Below, piece by piece: positions 1 to 9,180 of a stretch of DNA of 64,000 nt. The stretch spans positions 6,129-70,128 of the forward strand of contig DEBO01000058.1 in the NCBI GenBank assembly GCA_002348585.1, written 5' to 3'. A program made the position numbers and the translations under genes. Source of the stretch: Alphaproteobacteria bacterium UBA2954. GTDB lineage: Bacteria > Pseudomonadota > Alphaproteobacteria > Puniceispirillales > Puniceispirillaceae. Positions within the stretch are counted from its first letter, which is position 1. Every line of letters begins with the position of its first letter. The notes under the pieces are model-generated. The model was not told where the DNA came from and searched no databases. It worked only from the letters and a program-made list of their open reading frames with translations.

Positions 1-1
1 T

Positions 2-622
2 GATTTTCCCAGCCGGATGGCTGCCCAGTCATCGACCCTCTATTCAACAAATATTCGTCATATGCTAGATGACCTAACACCGGAAAAAGATGGTGTACTG
101 AATGTCAATCTGGATGATGACGTTATTCGCGGGGCCACCGTCTGTCATCAAGGAAAGGTAACCTTTCCGCCGCCGCCGCCTAAGATTCAGGCGATAGGAA
201 AACTTGAAACCGCACCAAAGCCACTTGAGCTGACCGCAGAAGAGAAGACAGCTCTTGAGATAGAAAAAGAACGCGCCATCGGCCGGCGTCAAGCCGGACT
301 GCTGGCGATTGGCAGCCTGTTCATGCTGTTAATCGGTGCTTATGCGCCAGCCAGCTTCATGCAGCACTTAATTGTCTTTGCCCTGTCTTGTTTTGTTGGC
401 TTCCAGGTAATCTGGAATGTCAGCCACGCTCTGCACACGCCGCTGATGGCGGTCACAAATGCTATTTCTGGCATCATCATCATAGGGGCGCTGCTACAGC
501 TCGGATCGCCTAATAATTTGGTGGACATTTTGGCTGCGATATCTGTACTAATCGCCACAATCAATATTGTTGGCGGTTTCATGGTGACCCGCCGCATGCT
601 TGCGATGTTCCAGAAGAGCTAA
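2..622 (+). CDS. pntA: NAD(P) transhydrogenase subunit alpha, C-terminal part (cut by window edge)
   Basis: This is the 3' end of the proton-translocating transhydrogenase alpha subunit, which with PntB moves hydride from NADH to NADP+ at the cost of proton-motive force. The frame is open to the left edge, and the residues before the first ATG (position 17) continue the family sequence into the QSS-LY-TN motif, so that ATG is internal. What remains is the end of the NAD-binding domain, a charged and proline-rich linker, and four membrane helices containing WNVSHALHTPLM and VTNAISGI, both hallmarks of PntA domain II. Domains I and II lie in one reading frame, so this is the fused E. coli-like form and not the split PntAA/PntAB form common in alphaproteobacteria. 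pntB follows after 15 bp. Confidence 0.95.
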   Translation, partial: DFPSRMAAQSSTLYSTNIRHMLDDLTPEKDGVLNVNLDDDVIRGATVCHQGKVTFPPPPPKIQAIGKLETAPKPLELTAEEKTALEIEKERAIGRRQAGLLAIGSLFMLLIGAYAPASFMQHLIVFALSCFVGFQVIWNVSHALHTPLMAVTNAISGIIIIGALLQLGSPNNLVDILAAISVLIATINIVGGFMVTRRMLAMFQKS

Positions 623-637
623 TGAGGATAAGAGATA

Positions 638-2014
638 ATGATTTTGAGTGAGAATATTGTCACAGCTCTTTATATTGCAGCCAGCGTTCTATTCATTCTG
701 TCGCTTGGTGGCCTGTCTGGCCAAGAAAGTGCAAAACGCGCTGTTTGGTACGGCATTGTCGGAATGGCGATCGCGGTTATCGGAACAATTTTTAGCCCGG
801 CCGTAACCATTACATCTAGCTTGTTGCCTTTACTGGTTGTCGGCGCAGTGATTGGCGGTATTGTCGCTATGAGGGTAGAAATGACAGGCATGCCGCAGCT
901 GGTTGCTGCCTTGCATTCCTTTGTTGGTCTTGCGGCTGTTTTTATCGGCATTAATTCCGATATCGTGCCGCCTGAAGGGCTGGCAGGCGCGGAAAAAATA
1001 ATCCATGAGGTGGAGATTTTTGTTGGCGTGTTTATTGGCGCGATCACCTTTACAGGATCTGTTGTCGCATACGGCAAGCTGTCAGGTATACTGGATGGCA
1101 AGCCCGTGACCCTTCCGGGCCGTAATGCGCTGAATGTAGGCATGGTCCTGGTCAGCATTTATCTAGGCTATCTGTATATGAGCCATGCGGGATCATGGAC
1201 CTTGTGGGTGATGACAGCGATTGCTCTTATTTTTGGCCTGCATATGGTTCTGGCCATTGGTGGGGCTGATATGCCTGTCGTGGTTTCTATGCTGAACAGC
1301 TATTCAGGTTGGGCAGCCGCAGCAACCGGCTTCTTGTTGGGAAACGATTTGCTTATCGTCACCGGCGCGCTTGTTGGAGCCTCTGGAGCAATTCTGTCCT
1401 ACATTATGTGTAAAGCAATGAACCGGAATTTTATCTCTGTTATCTTTGGCGGCTGGGGCGCCACAACTGGACCACAGATGGAAGTTGAAGGTGAGATGCT
1501 TGCGACGGATGTCGCTACAGTTTCAGCTGACCTAAAAGAGGCGAATGACATTATTATTGTGCCTGGATATGGGATGGCGGTGGCACAGGCCCAGTCTACT
1601 GTGTCTGAGTTGACCCGCCGCCTGCGTAACGCAGGTAAACAAGTCCGTTTTGCTATTCATCCTGTTGCTGGCCGCCTACCTGGCCACATGAATGTACTGT
1701 TGGCTGAGGCCAAAGTACCTTATGATATTGTGCTGGAGATGGACGAAATTAATGATGACTTTCCTGATGCTGATATGGTAGTGATATTAGGTGCCAACGA
1801 TATTGTAAACCCAGCTGCTCAAGAAGATCCAAACAGCCCTATTGCGGGCATGCCTGTTCTGGAAGTGTGGAACGCTCGCCAGGTAATAATCTCAAAACGA
1901 GGACAGGGCCGAGGCTATTCAGGCATTGAAAACCCTTTATTTTTCAAAGATAATTCACGCATGTTGTACGGGGATGCTAAAGAAAGTCTGGACCTGATCT
2001 TGGGGCAGATATGA
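638..2014 (+). CDS. pntB: NAD(P) transhydrogenase subunit beta
   Basis: The beta subunit of transhydrogenase, 458 residues, is the usual full length. The first ~265 residues are hydrophobic helices (domain II, the proton channel). The rest is the NADP(H)-binding domain III, with [12 protein letters not shown] at about residue 307 and further family motifs ([28 protein letters not shown]). It is co-transcribed with pntA, 15 bp apart, with a GAGGATAAGAG-type ribosome site before the ATG. The inner-membrane complex generates NADPH for biosynthesis. The polysaccharide island begins immediately downstream on the opposite strand. Confidence 0.97.
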   Translation: MILSENIVTALYIAASVLFILSLGGLSGQESAKRAVWYGIVGMAIAVIGTIFSPAVTITSSLLPLLVVGAVIGGIVAMRVEMTGMPQLVAALHSFVGLAAVFIGINSDIVPPEGLAGAEKIIHEVEIFVGVFIGAITFTGSVVAYGKLSGILDGKPVTLPGRNALNVGMVLVSIYLGYLYMSHAGSWTLWVMTAIALIFGLHMVLAIGGADMPVVVSMLNSYSGWAAAATGFLLGNDLLIVTGALVGASGAILSYIMCKAMNRNFISVIFGGWGATTGPQMEVEGEMLATDVATVSADLKEANDIIIVPGYGMAVAQAQSTVSELTRRLRNAGKQVRFAIHPVAGRLPGHMNVLLAEAKVPYDIVLEMDEINDDFPDADMVVILGANDIVNPAAQEDPNSPIAGMPVLEVWNARQVIISKRGQGRGYSGIENPLFFKDNSRMLYGDAKESLDLILGQI

Positions 2015-2088
2015 AATCAAACAATTTCTTGTTTAGCCAATCTCACGCTTCAAGGGGAAATGACGAAAAAGATAGAATTTTATCAAAT

Positions 2089-3984
2089 TCAATTAAGTGT
2101 CAAATCAGCGACTTGTTCTTCAGGAAGATAACCATCTACCAATCGCTTTAAAACAGCTTGGATTCCCACAATATCGTTGAGATTAATCGCTTCATTTAAA
2201 ACAACCATCTCATCTGTGAACTCCTCCCAGCTGACAAACTCTTCTTTTGCTCTCAAAATTTTTGGGTGAGAGGTACTTTCAACGCCGTCGCCAATTAAAA
2301 GTTCTTCATACAATTTCTCTCCAGGCCTCAAGCCAATAATTTCTATCTCAATATCACCATCAGGATTATTTTGGTCCTTAATTGTGAGGCCTGAAAGCTC
2401 TGTCATCCTTTTAGCCAGAGTCAGAATTTTGGCTGGCTCACCCATATCCAAAACAAATAAATCACCACCTTTTGACATGGACCCAGCTTGAATTACAAGC
2501 TGGGCGGCTTCCGAAACCGTCATAAAGAAACGAGTGATTTCAGGATGAGTGAGTGTGATTGGCCCCCCAGCCCTAATTTGTTCACGAAAACGAAGAGCAA
2601 CTGAACCTGAAGAACCCAACACATTTCCAAACCTTACCATCGATAATGTCGTAAATGGCTTGCTTTCTGCTCTAGCTTGCAGTGACATCTCAGCCAACCT
2701 TTTACTTGCCCCCATCAAGTTAGTAGGGCGCACTGCTTTGTCGGTACTAACAAGTACAAAATTGTCAACATCGTACTCAATTGAAACTTCAAGAGGGGCG
2801 AGAGTTCCGAATACGTTGTTTTTTATCCCCTCAATAATATTTTGTTCAACCAATGGCACATGCTTGTAAGCAGCAGCATGGTAAACTGTCGATGGCCGCC
2901 ACTTTTCCATTATTTTTTTCAAGAGAGACTTATTTTGCACAGACGCTAAGAGTGGAATTATAGACACTCCTTCATTATATGTCTCTAACTGTTTATTAAT
3001 CTCGTAAAGCGCCAATTCATTCTGCTCCACCAAAAGCAATTTTTCTGGGGAAAGAATAATAATTTGTTTGCATAGCTCACTGCCAATGGAACCACCTGCT
3101 CCAGTCACCATTACTGTTTTGTGAGTGATTGTTCTTCCCATCAAAATTTGATTGGGTTTAACAGGCGCCCTACCTAAAAGTTCATCAATATCCAACTCTC
3201 GCAGGTCAGAAACCGTTACCCTACCCTCAGCAAGGTCAATCAAACTTGGCAAAATGCGCACTGATACTTTGGCATCCTTTATTCGATTTAAAATAGCATT
3301 TCTTCGTCGCCCACCAACTGTCGGCATCGCTAGATATACATCATTTACTCCATACTTTTTGGATAAGTCCATCAACTTAGCTGGATCGTAAATTTGCAAC
3401 CCATTCAGAGATTGACCGTGAAGGCTTTTATCATCATCCAAAAAGCCTGCAACAAGCAATTCAGCGCTGTTTTCAATGGCGTTCGCCAACTGCCTCCCAG
3501 CTTTACCAGCACCATAAATGAGAACCTTTTTTCGATTTTTGGGATCCAAACGCTCATTCACACCAAGCCATTGCCTTATGAACACCCGAGACAAACCTAC
3601 AAGTAGAAGCATCAATACAGGTTGAATTACACCAACCGTCCGAGGAACTTCACTTATACCAATTGCTGAAATAAAAGTTGCATGAAAAATGCTGTAGATA
3701 AATATAGCCCTAGAAACCGTGGCTAAAACTTTTAGCCCACTGTAACGAAATATCTCACGGTAGAGCCCAAACACAAAAAAAATTGAAATAGCCATTAAAC
3801 TTGGTATTACCACGACAACAAGGTTTATATTTGAAAGAGCAATAAACTCCCCTAGGCGCAAATAAATTGCAATCCAAGTACTCAATACGCAAATGCTTAC
3901 GTCTACCATTATGGCTATGGCCACTTTTAAATACCTTGGCCACGCGAGAGGAAAAAACATAATGTTAGTACGCTGAGAAATCAT
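2089..3984 (-). CDS. Membrane-bound UDP-sugar 4,6-dehydratase (WbpM/CapD family)
   Basis: The 631-residue length matches long WbpM/FlaA1-type dehydratases, which turn UDP-GlcNAc into the UDP-4-keto-6-deoxy sugar used for QuiNAc, FucNAc and related sugars. About four membrane helices occupy residues 18-130. A first Rossmann-like domain has YGAGKAGRQLA near residue 157. The catalytic SDR domain starts with VTGAGGSIGSE at about 293, and the active site is STDKA...MGASKR near 413-428, with Met replacing the usual SDR Tyr as is typical of this family. It lies convergent to pntB at the left end of the island. A reductase of WbpV/WreQ type (32922-33908) and a short sugar transferase (34033-34599) could use its product. 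The start could also be the ATG eight codons later. Confidence 0.9.
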   Translation of the reverse strand: MISQRTNIMFFPLAWPRYLKVAIAIMVDVSICVLSTWIAIYLRLGEFIALSNINLVVVVIPSLMAISIFFVFGLYREIFRYSGLKVLATVSRAIFIYSIFHATFISAIGISEVPRTVGVIQPVLMLLLVGLSRVFIRQWLGVNERLDPKNRKKVLIYGAGKAGRQLANAIENSAELLVAGFLDDDKSLHGQSLNGLQIYDPAKLMDLSKKYGVNDVYLAMPTVGGRRRNAILNRIKDAKVSVRILPSLIDLAEGRVTVSDLRELDIDELLGRAPVKPNQILMGRTITHKTVMVTGAGGSIGSELCKQIIILSPEKLLLVEQNELALYEINKQLETYNEGVSIIPLLASVQNKSLLKKIMEKWRPSTVYHAAAYKHVPLVEQNIIEGIKNNVFGTLAPLEVSIEYDVDNFVLVSTDKAVRPTNLMGASKRLAEMSLQARAESKPFTTLSMVRFGNVLGSSGSVALRFREQIRAGGPITLTHPEITRFFMTVSEAAQLVIQAGSMSKGGDLFVLDMGEPAKILTLAKRMTELSGLTIKDQNNPDGDIEIEIIGLRPGEKLYEELLIGDGVESTSHPKILRAKEEFVSWEEFTDEMVVLNEAINLNDIVGIQAVLKRLVDGYLPEEQVADLTLN

Positions 3985-4121
3985 AATTTAAATCCCACGA
4001 AGAAACTTGGGACCTTACACAAGAAATGTTATTCATAGCAAAAAACTAAATTTTGAGGATCTCGAATATCACAAATAGACATTAAAGCAGAAAAATAAAA
4101 TAAATCTCAGACTTTTTTTTC

Positions 4122-5264
4122 TCAATTTACATTTAATCTACTTTTTTCCTCAGCACGATAATGGACGACTGCAAACAACCCAAACCATATGAAATAACTG
4201 AAAAGAAATCCTAAAATTATTTGATTGTATGTAGCATTAAAGATGTGAAGGCATGCAAATATGAGCCCCTTTAGCAGGGTATCCAATAAAATAACTTTTC
4301 GAAAAGTGTCATAAGCTCCGAGGTAAACCAACCTATACGAAAAAACTGAGTATATTGTTATCGACCCCATCCACGCCAAACAAACGTATTCTAGTATTGA
4401 AAACTCCCAAGTCATAAACAGTGCGAATGCCCATAAAGCAGATATCTGCAATGGTACCGAAAGAATAGCCAAAGTGAATACGTATTTGAAATTAATCCCC
4501 TTGTTGATTATTTTCTTGAGATACTCATTATTCGCATATTGAACAACCAACTCATACAGAAGCAGACAATAGAAGAATTTTGAAAACTGCAAATTTTCAA
4601 ACATTAACGGAGATAGTAATCTTACATAATTTGCTCTTATTACTTTTAAAACAACAAAAGAGTAATCATAGGAACCGGAAAAAAATATTTTTTTAAAAAT
4701 ATAAGTGATTTGATCCGTTTTTTTCAGCTTCAAAAACAACAAAACAAGACAAATTGAAAAAAGCTCCGCCGACAACACATAGGTAATAAAAGTATTTTCC
4801 AGAATTGTTGAAAAACTAGCTACTATTAATAAGAGCAACAAATCGAATGTTAACCTTGTTATCTTACAGATATAAAATTTATTAATTTGCCCCAAAATTC
4901 TGAATACCTGCAGATGGTAATTTAAAAAAGCCATTGCAACGCTTATTAGAATTATTAGTCCAAAATTTGGAGAAATAGCACTTACCAAAACTCCAAACAA
5001 CACACCGACAGGAGAGAAAAAAAATACGAAATTATCTTTCTTCTCGAGATGGTTTCTTATGGAAGACCACGAAGCACCTAAATCAGACAAAGGCGTAAAA
5101 AACTGTATTGCAAAATAATACCCTATATACAAAAGCTGAATATCAAGATTTGCAACTTCACCAACAATACGGACTTTGACAACGGGGCCTAATATAGATA
5201 CCACAAACAAAAATATTCGTGAAAATTGTGACCCAACGATCAGATTTTCGTGTGAAGCGCTCAT
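4122..5264 (-). CDS. Polytopic membrane protein, putative Wzx-like polysaccharide flippase
   Basis: An extremely A+T-rich gene for a very hydrophobic protein of about 380 residues with roughly ten to twelve predicted membrane segments and short charged loops. This fits a Wzx/MATE-fold flippase that moves lipid-linked repeat units across the inner membrane. No family motif is decisive, and the assignment rests on topology, length and position between the dehydratase and the Wzy-like gene. The ATG at 5264 lies just after the stop of the upstream gene. An overlapping TTG at 5273 is the alternative and would give a TTGA stop-start overlap. Either way it is translationally linked to the unknown gene 5270-6346. 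Confidence 0.55.
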   Translation of the reverse strand: MSASHENLIVGSQFSRIFLFVVSILGPVVKVRIVGEVANLDIQLLYIGYYFAIQFFTPLSDLGASWSSIRNHLEKKDNFVFFFSPVGVLFGVLVSAISPNFGLIILISVAMAFLNYHLQVFRILGQINKFYICKITRLTFDLLLLLIVASFSTILENTFITYVLSAELFSICLVLLFLKLKKTDQITYIFKKIFFSGSYDYSFVVLKVIRANYVRLLSPLMFENLQFSKFFYCLLLYELVVQYANNEYLKKIINKGINFKYVFTLAILSVPLQISALWAFALFMTWEFSILEYVCLAWMGSITIYSVFSYRLVYLGAYDTFRKVILLDTLLKGLIFACLHIFNATYNQIILGFLFSYFIWFGLFAVVHYRAEEKSRLNVN

Positions 5265-5269
5265 ATTTC

Positions 5270-6346
5270 TCAAAGAAATTTTACATCAAATCCGGTTACA
5301 AACTTCAAACCGGCTACGTCTCCTATATCCGACCATGAAACCCTGTGAAGCCGTTTAAAGGTCTCATTTTCAAACTCGGCTACCTTAAATGCCAGATCGG
5401 TCCCATAAAAACCATCGATTGTGCAAACAATCTTTTCGTCCTTTACATCGATACCACGACACCAGTTAGGTTCATAACCTAGTCCAGTATCGGCAATTCT
5501 AATTATGCGCGAACTGAGATCACGGTTGAAAAGTGATATATCATCTATTTTTTCGCGAGGATTAGTTTCTTCCTTGTTAGATGCAATGATTATCTTACCA
5601 TCAATGGATGTAAAATAGAAAAAACCATCGTGTATTGCTCCGTCATGAAGAAGCACTGTTGTTTTTTGATTGATTGTTCGCAATTCACAAGTTTGCGTTT
5701 TTAGATTGAGAACTATAAAACAGCCCAAATTGCGCGCTGTTAGCCAGATTTCGTCATCAATTATTTGAACATAGTTAAAATGAAAAATTCCCGTAGCACC
5801 TCTAAATTGTTTAGATAGAAATCGCCAATCGTATTCCATCAACTTTTCGTCATTTTTTACTATAGAAAGGTCTGCGTGTATTGTGTAATATTCTAATATG
5901 TCTCCATGATCATCAGTCAGAACAACGGTATCTTTTCCAGTCAGAATAGTAATTAATTTACCGTCATAATAGGTAATTCCATGAAGGTCATTCATAAGAC
6001 GATGCGTTACAAAACCCTCACATTTTAAAGTGGTTTTGTCTAATTTATAAACACCATTCCATCCCCCAGCAAACACATGGTCTTTTGCCAATGTTAGACC
6101 AGTCATACCAAATCGTGGCAGGGTATCAAAATCCTTTGCACTTTGCAAAGGTGGTTCACCCATGATAGGCATCGAACAATTTCTAAATTCGCTGATATTA
6201 CGAGGATTTTCAAAATCATTAATTTTTGATTTTCCATCCTCAAAAACTGCTAGGCATGGCAGGCTGTTTCCGGACAGTGAATGCTTGTCATTACTATATC
6301 CATGAACAAAACTAGTTATTATTCTATTCGCCAAAACTTCCCCCAA
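5270..6346 (-). CDS. Uncharacterised protein, beta-propeller-like, in polysaccharide cluster
   Basis: I do not recognise this protein of about 355 residues. It has no signal peptide or membrane helix. It consists of repeated short beta-type segments of the form 'tag-Gly-turn-hydrophobic strand' (for example HDGAIHDGFFYFTS, TARNLGCFIVLNL, SIDGKIIIAS), resembling blades of a beta-propeller or sensor-type protein. It overlaps or abuts the start of the Wzx-like gene, so the two are probably made together. The start is uncertain because no ATG lies near the 5' end: TTG at 6346, or TTG at 6334, which is preceded by a good GGGGGAAG ribosome site. It could be a glycan-binding or regulatory partner, but nothing in the sequence proves that. 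Confidence 0.7.
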   Translation of the reverse strand: MGEVLANRIITSFVHGYSNDKHSLSGNSLPCLAVFEDGKSKINDFENPRNISEFRNCSMPIMGEPPLQSAKDFDTLPRFGMTGLTLAKDHVFAGGWNGVYKLDKTTLKCEGFVTHRLMNDLHGITYYDGKLITILTGKDTVVLTDDHGDILEYYTIHADLSIVKNDEKLMEYDWRFLSKQFRGATGIFHFNYVQIIDDEIWLTARNLGCFIVLNLKTQTCELRTINQKTTVLLHDGAIHDGFFYFTSIDGKIIIASNKEETNPREKIDDISLFNRDLSSRIIRIADTGLGYEPNWCRGIDVKDEKIVCTIDGFYGTDLAFKVAEFENETFKRLHRVSWSDIGDVAGLKFVTGFDVKFL

Positions 6347-6486
6347 TAATAGGTTGTTTACACCTCAGGCCCTAGAAAATAAGCTTAAGGTTTATATATG
6401 ACAACATTAAAGTTACTGAAATTTTTTGTGCTAAAGACACCTCTAATACGACCTATACAAAAGACAAAAACCGTTTTCTCTCTAAC

Positions 6487-7494
6487 TTAGTGAGACATTC
6501 CACTCCGGACGCGACAAAGCAGAAACATCGTCAAAAAGGGAGAAGTAAAAAGCGTCATAAAAAATGCAAACGACATCAATATTACAGCTCGAATGCCAAA
6601 CACTCCATGGCTTCCAAATCGAGCAGTTTTTACTAAAAAGTAAAATCCTACAAACCAGATTGGTAAGCCAAAAGTTCTAAGTAGCCACAAATGGGTTGAA
6701 TGAACGTACCCACGCTCATCAATCAAATTAGATTCCAGTACCCATCCCAATCTATCGCCCCAAACCAGAGCCAAGAAATTATTTTCCATATTTAATAACA
6801 ATGCTTTAGTTTCTAAAACACGCTCCGCCAGTGAATAAGTATGGGAAAGTGAAAAAATATGAGTCTCAGGTGTTATAAGTTTGGCTAATATCAAAGGCAG
6901 CACTGCTCCAATCCCTGCAGAAACTGCTATAAACAAAGTTCTAAGCTGGATTGAACGGACAAAAAAAGAAACAAACAGAGAAAAAAATAATATTTTATAA
7001 GTTGTTTTTGTGGTCGCGGCAAAAAGTAAAGCGATGCTTCGCATCTGACCTTGAAAACCAAAGAATAACATAATAGCTAACGAGAACGTGTTGGCATTTC
7101 TGTAAGTTCCGAATCCAATCCACAAATACAAATATGCAATACCCAAAAGCAGTATGAGCCAACGTAACCTTCTGATAACATCTATAAAGTCCTCAACGTA
7201 CATTTTCTGTGACATAAGTATTAAGATTGCTGCTAAAAATAATAAATAGAATGTTTTCACAAACTCTGGGCCAACCCCAATAACACCACTTTTAACGGCC
7301 TGTAAGCAAAAAACAAAAAGGAGTATAAGAAAAGCTTTGGCATTAAACTTAGACAGAGCGGGAATCACAAGTATTGCAAAGGTAAAAATAGAAATGTAAT
7401 TTAACGAAAAACCAAATGTGTTTATGATTGCCTGCATTACCGCAAACATTTCAGATAGAACTGTGGCATAAGCTAGGTAAACAGATCTAGGCAT
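6487..7494 (-). CDS. Putative O-antigen/capsule polymerase (Wzy-like membrane protein)
   Basis: A 335-residue protein with about nine to ten predicted membrane helices and one larger polar loop late in the protein (about residues 215-265, containing THIFSLSHTYSLAERV and GDRLGWVLESN). That is the general architecture of Wzy polymerases and O-antigen ligases. Wzy proteins share little sequence, so the call rests on topology and on the neighbouring Wzx-like, Wzz and sugar-synthesis genes. The ATG at 7494 has only a weak ribosome site. About 140 bp of A+T-rich DNA separates it from the unknown gene downstream. It is shorter than many Wzy proteins (usually about 400 residues). Confidence 0.55.
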   Translation of the reverse strand: MPRSVYLAYATVLSEMFAVMQAIINTFGFSLNYISIFTFAILVIPALSKFNAKAFLILLFVFCLQAVKSGVIGVGPEFVKTFYLLFLAAILILMSQKMYVEDFIDVIRRLRWLILLLGIAYLYLWIGFGTYRNANTFSLAIMLFFGFQGQMRSIALLFAATTKTTYKILFFSLFVSFFVRSIQLRTLFIAVSAGIGAVLPLILAKLITPETHIFSLSHTYSLAERVLETKALLLNMENNFLALVWGDRLGWVLESNLIDERGYVHSTHLWLLRTFGLPIWFVGFYFLVKTARFGSHGVFGIRAVILMSFAFFMTLFTSPFLTMFLLCRVRSGMSH

Positions 7495-7566
7495 CAGGAC
7501 TCACAAATTTTGAAAACGCTTAACTAACTACATCATCACAATTGAGTTTTACGCTAAAAGCTTTTA

Positions 7567-8928
7567 TCATGCTTTATCAAACTCTGAGTTTAGGTACGAT
7601 GACACGTAACCCTTTTCAGATAGGGCGACACAAGCCTCCAAGGTTTTTCGCACCTTATCTCCGAAACCTTCAAGGTGATCACCAGTTGGGCCCCAAGTTC
7701 CATCCTGGATCGTATTTTCAAGATATTGTCTGACAAATTTTTTGATTTTTTGTTCAGCAACCTGCCCTGCTGGAAACCTGTAGTACCAATCATTAAAGTC
7801 ATCAAAATCGTCAATGTTGTGAACAATATTTTGCATTGAATAGTGGCAACTACCAAGTGATAAAACTGGTTTGCCAATTACGGCCGCCTCTATTCCTGTT
7901 GTACTTGAGGTATTAATAAGTACCTTTTTTGAAATATCAATCAATTGACCTGTGCTAATTTCCATACTTGCAAATACAACATTTTCCCTACTTAGGATGC
8001 TTTCATAATGACTTATAGGCCTAAATCCAACTGCAGAAGGGTGCTCTTTAACAATGAGCAGAACATCATCTGGAACAGAGCCAGTTACTTTATTTATGAC
8101 AGATTTATAATCTGACAGTCTATAATCGATGTTCATGTAACAGATTGCTGACTCTGGACACATAGCGAGTGGCCAAAAAACAATATCTCTGTAATTTTTT
8201 GACTTACTCAAAATTTGATCGAATTTTACATCGTAATATGAATTAGCGGTAAGCTGCTTCAGAGAAGTAATAGTAATAGCGTTCTCATTTGGAAATATTG
8301 CATTATAATGAAATGAGAGCGGGTCAGAATGTCTTCTTTTCCAATAAGAAAATAATATTTTCTTTGCGATCTCACGAAGAAACTTTAACAAAATTTTCGA
8401 TTTTGTTCTTTTCTGTATGTTTTGATAAGAAGCCTTAAAGTCGTTTCTAAATGTTTCTATCGCAGAATAAATTTCATTCTCTTCTACATCTCTTATTTTT
8501 GGAGTATCAAGCCCGTTGGTTATCCGGACAAGTCCAGGCAAAGGTGAACGACGGGGCTGAAAACAAGAAATTTTATGCTTGGCACAAAGTCGACAAAAAA
8601 TATCTGCCACATAATTATCAACAGCCTGCATAACAACTAATTCAGGGGCGTTATCAACTATGAAATTTTCTGAGCAGTGCCAAATCTTTCGAACATTTTC
8701 TCTAGCCTGTTTGTTATTAATCCCTGAAAGGTAACGACAGCGCAGGATTATGGAGTTTAGAATCCGCTCATCCAATTCTGCTTCAAAAGACGTTTTATAG
8801 AAGGAGTCAATGATACCTGTTTCATCATTTCGACGCTCTGAAGATAAGAAAATTAGGTTATGGCCCGAAGCTCTCAATTCTCTTGACATTTTTTTATGGA
8901 AAAACATTTGATAAGCTACAATTTTCAT
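7567..8928 (-). CDS. Capsule-synthesis-domain protein, possible glycosyltransferase
   Basis: This cytoplasmic protein of 453 residues has a C-terminal half resembling KpsC/KpsS-type capsule synthesis and CDP-glycerol-transferase-like proteins (GT-B fold). It shows VLLIVKEHPSA, then a segment describing a bound acceptor, then VLINTSSTTGIEAAVIGKPVLSLG, the usual nucleotide-sugar binding pattern of this superfamily. The N-terminal half (DNAPELVVMQAVDNYVADI, SCFQPRRSPLPGLVRI) is the acceptor-side domain. It probably transfers a sugar, possibly a CMP-activated acid, during repeat-unit assembly. A CMP-sugar donor would fit the cytidylyltransferase at 16277-16969. The exact substrate cannot be read from the sequence. 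A 250-bp A+T-rich gap with no visible gene lies upstream. Confidence 0.7.
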   Translation of the reverse strand: MKIVAYQMFFHKKMSRELRASGHNLIFLSSERRNDETGIIDSFYKTSFEAELDERILNSIILRCRYLSGINNKQARENVRKIWHCSENFIVDNAPELVVMQAVDNYVADIFCRLCAKHKISCFQPRRSPLPGLVRITNGLDTPKIRDVEENEIYSAIETFRNDFKASYQNIQKRTKSKILLKFLREIAKKILFSYWKRRHSDPLSFHYNAIFPNENAITITSLKQLTANSYYDVKFDQILSKSKNYRDIVFWPLAMCPESAICYMNIDYRLSDYKSVINKVTGSVPDDVLLIVKEHPSAVGFRPISHYESILSRENVVFASMEISTGQLIDISKKVLINTSSTTGIEAAVIGKPVLSLGSCHYSMQNIVHNIDDFDDFNDWYYRFPAGQVAEQKIKKFVRQYLENTIQDGTWGPTGDHLEGFGDKVRKTLEACVALSEKGYVSSYLNSEFDKA

Positions 8929-9180
8929 GCGAACTTCACCCTATTCATGAACTGGTTTTCTCATAAAGAATTCTTTATTGAGCTTTAGACTTGAACATTG
9001 TTTTGCCAAAAAAAACTAATTCGAAAAACTGCAATTAATGTAAAGAAGCGGCATTCTCCCCTCCTCCTCGAAGGGACCACATTTGTATAAACAAAGAAGT
9101 AACCTTTTCGATGAAATTTAGAAAGTCAAAAAATATTAAACTATAAACTCAGGTGAAAAACTAATATCATAATTTCCATA

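Noticed and set aside
2036-2088. A terminator between pntB and the dehydratase gene
   Set aside because: The visible repeat is short (AAACAA/TTGTTT) and not followed by a T-run.
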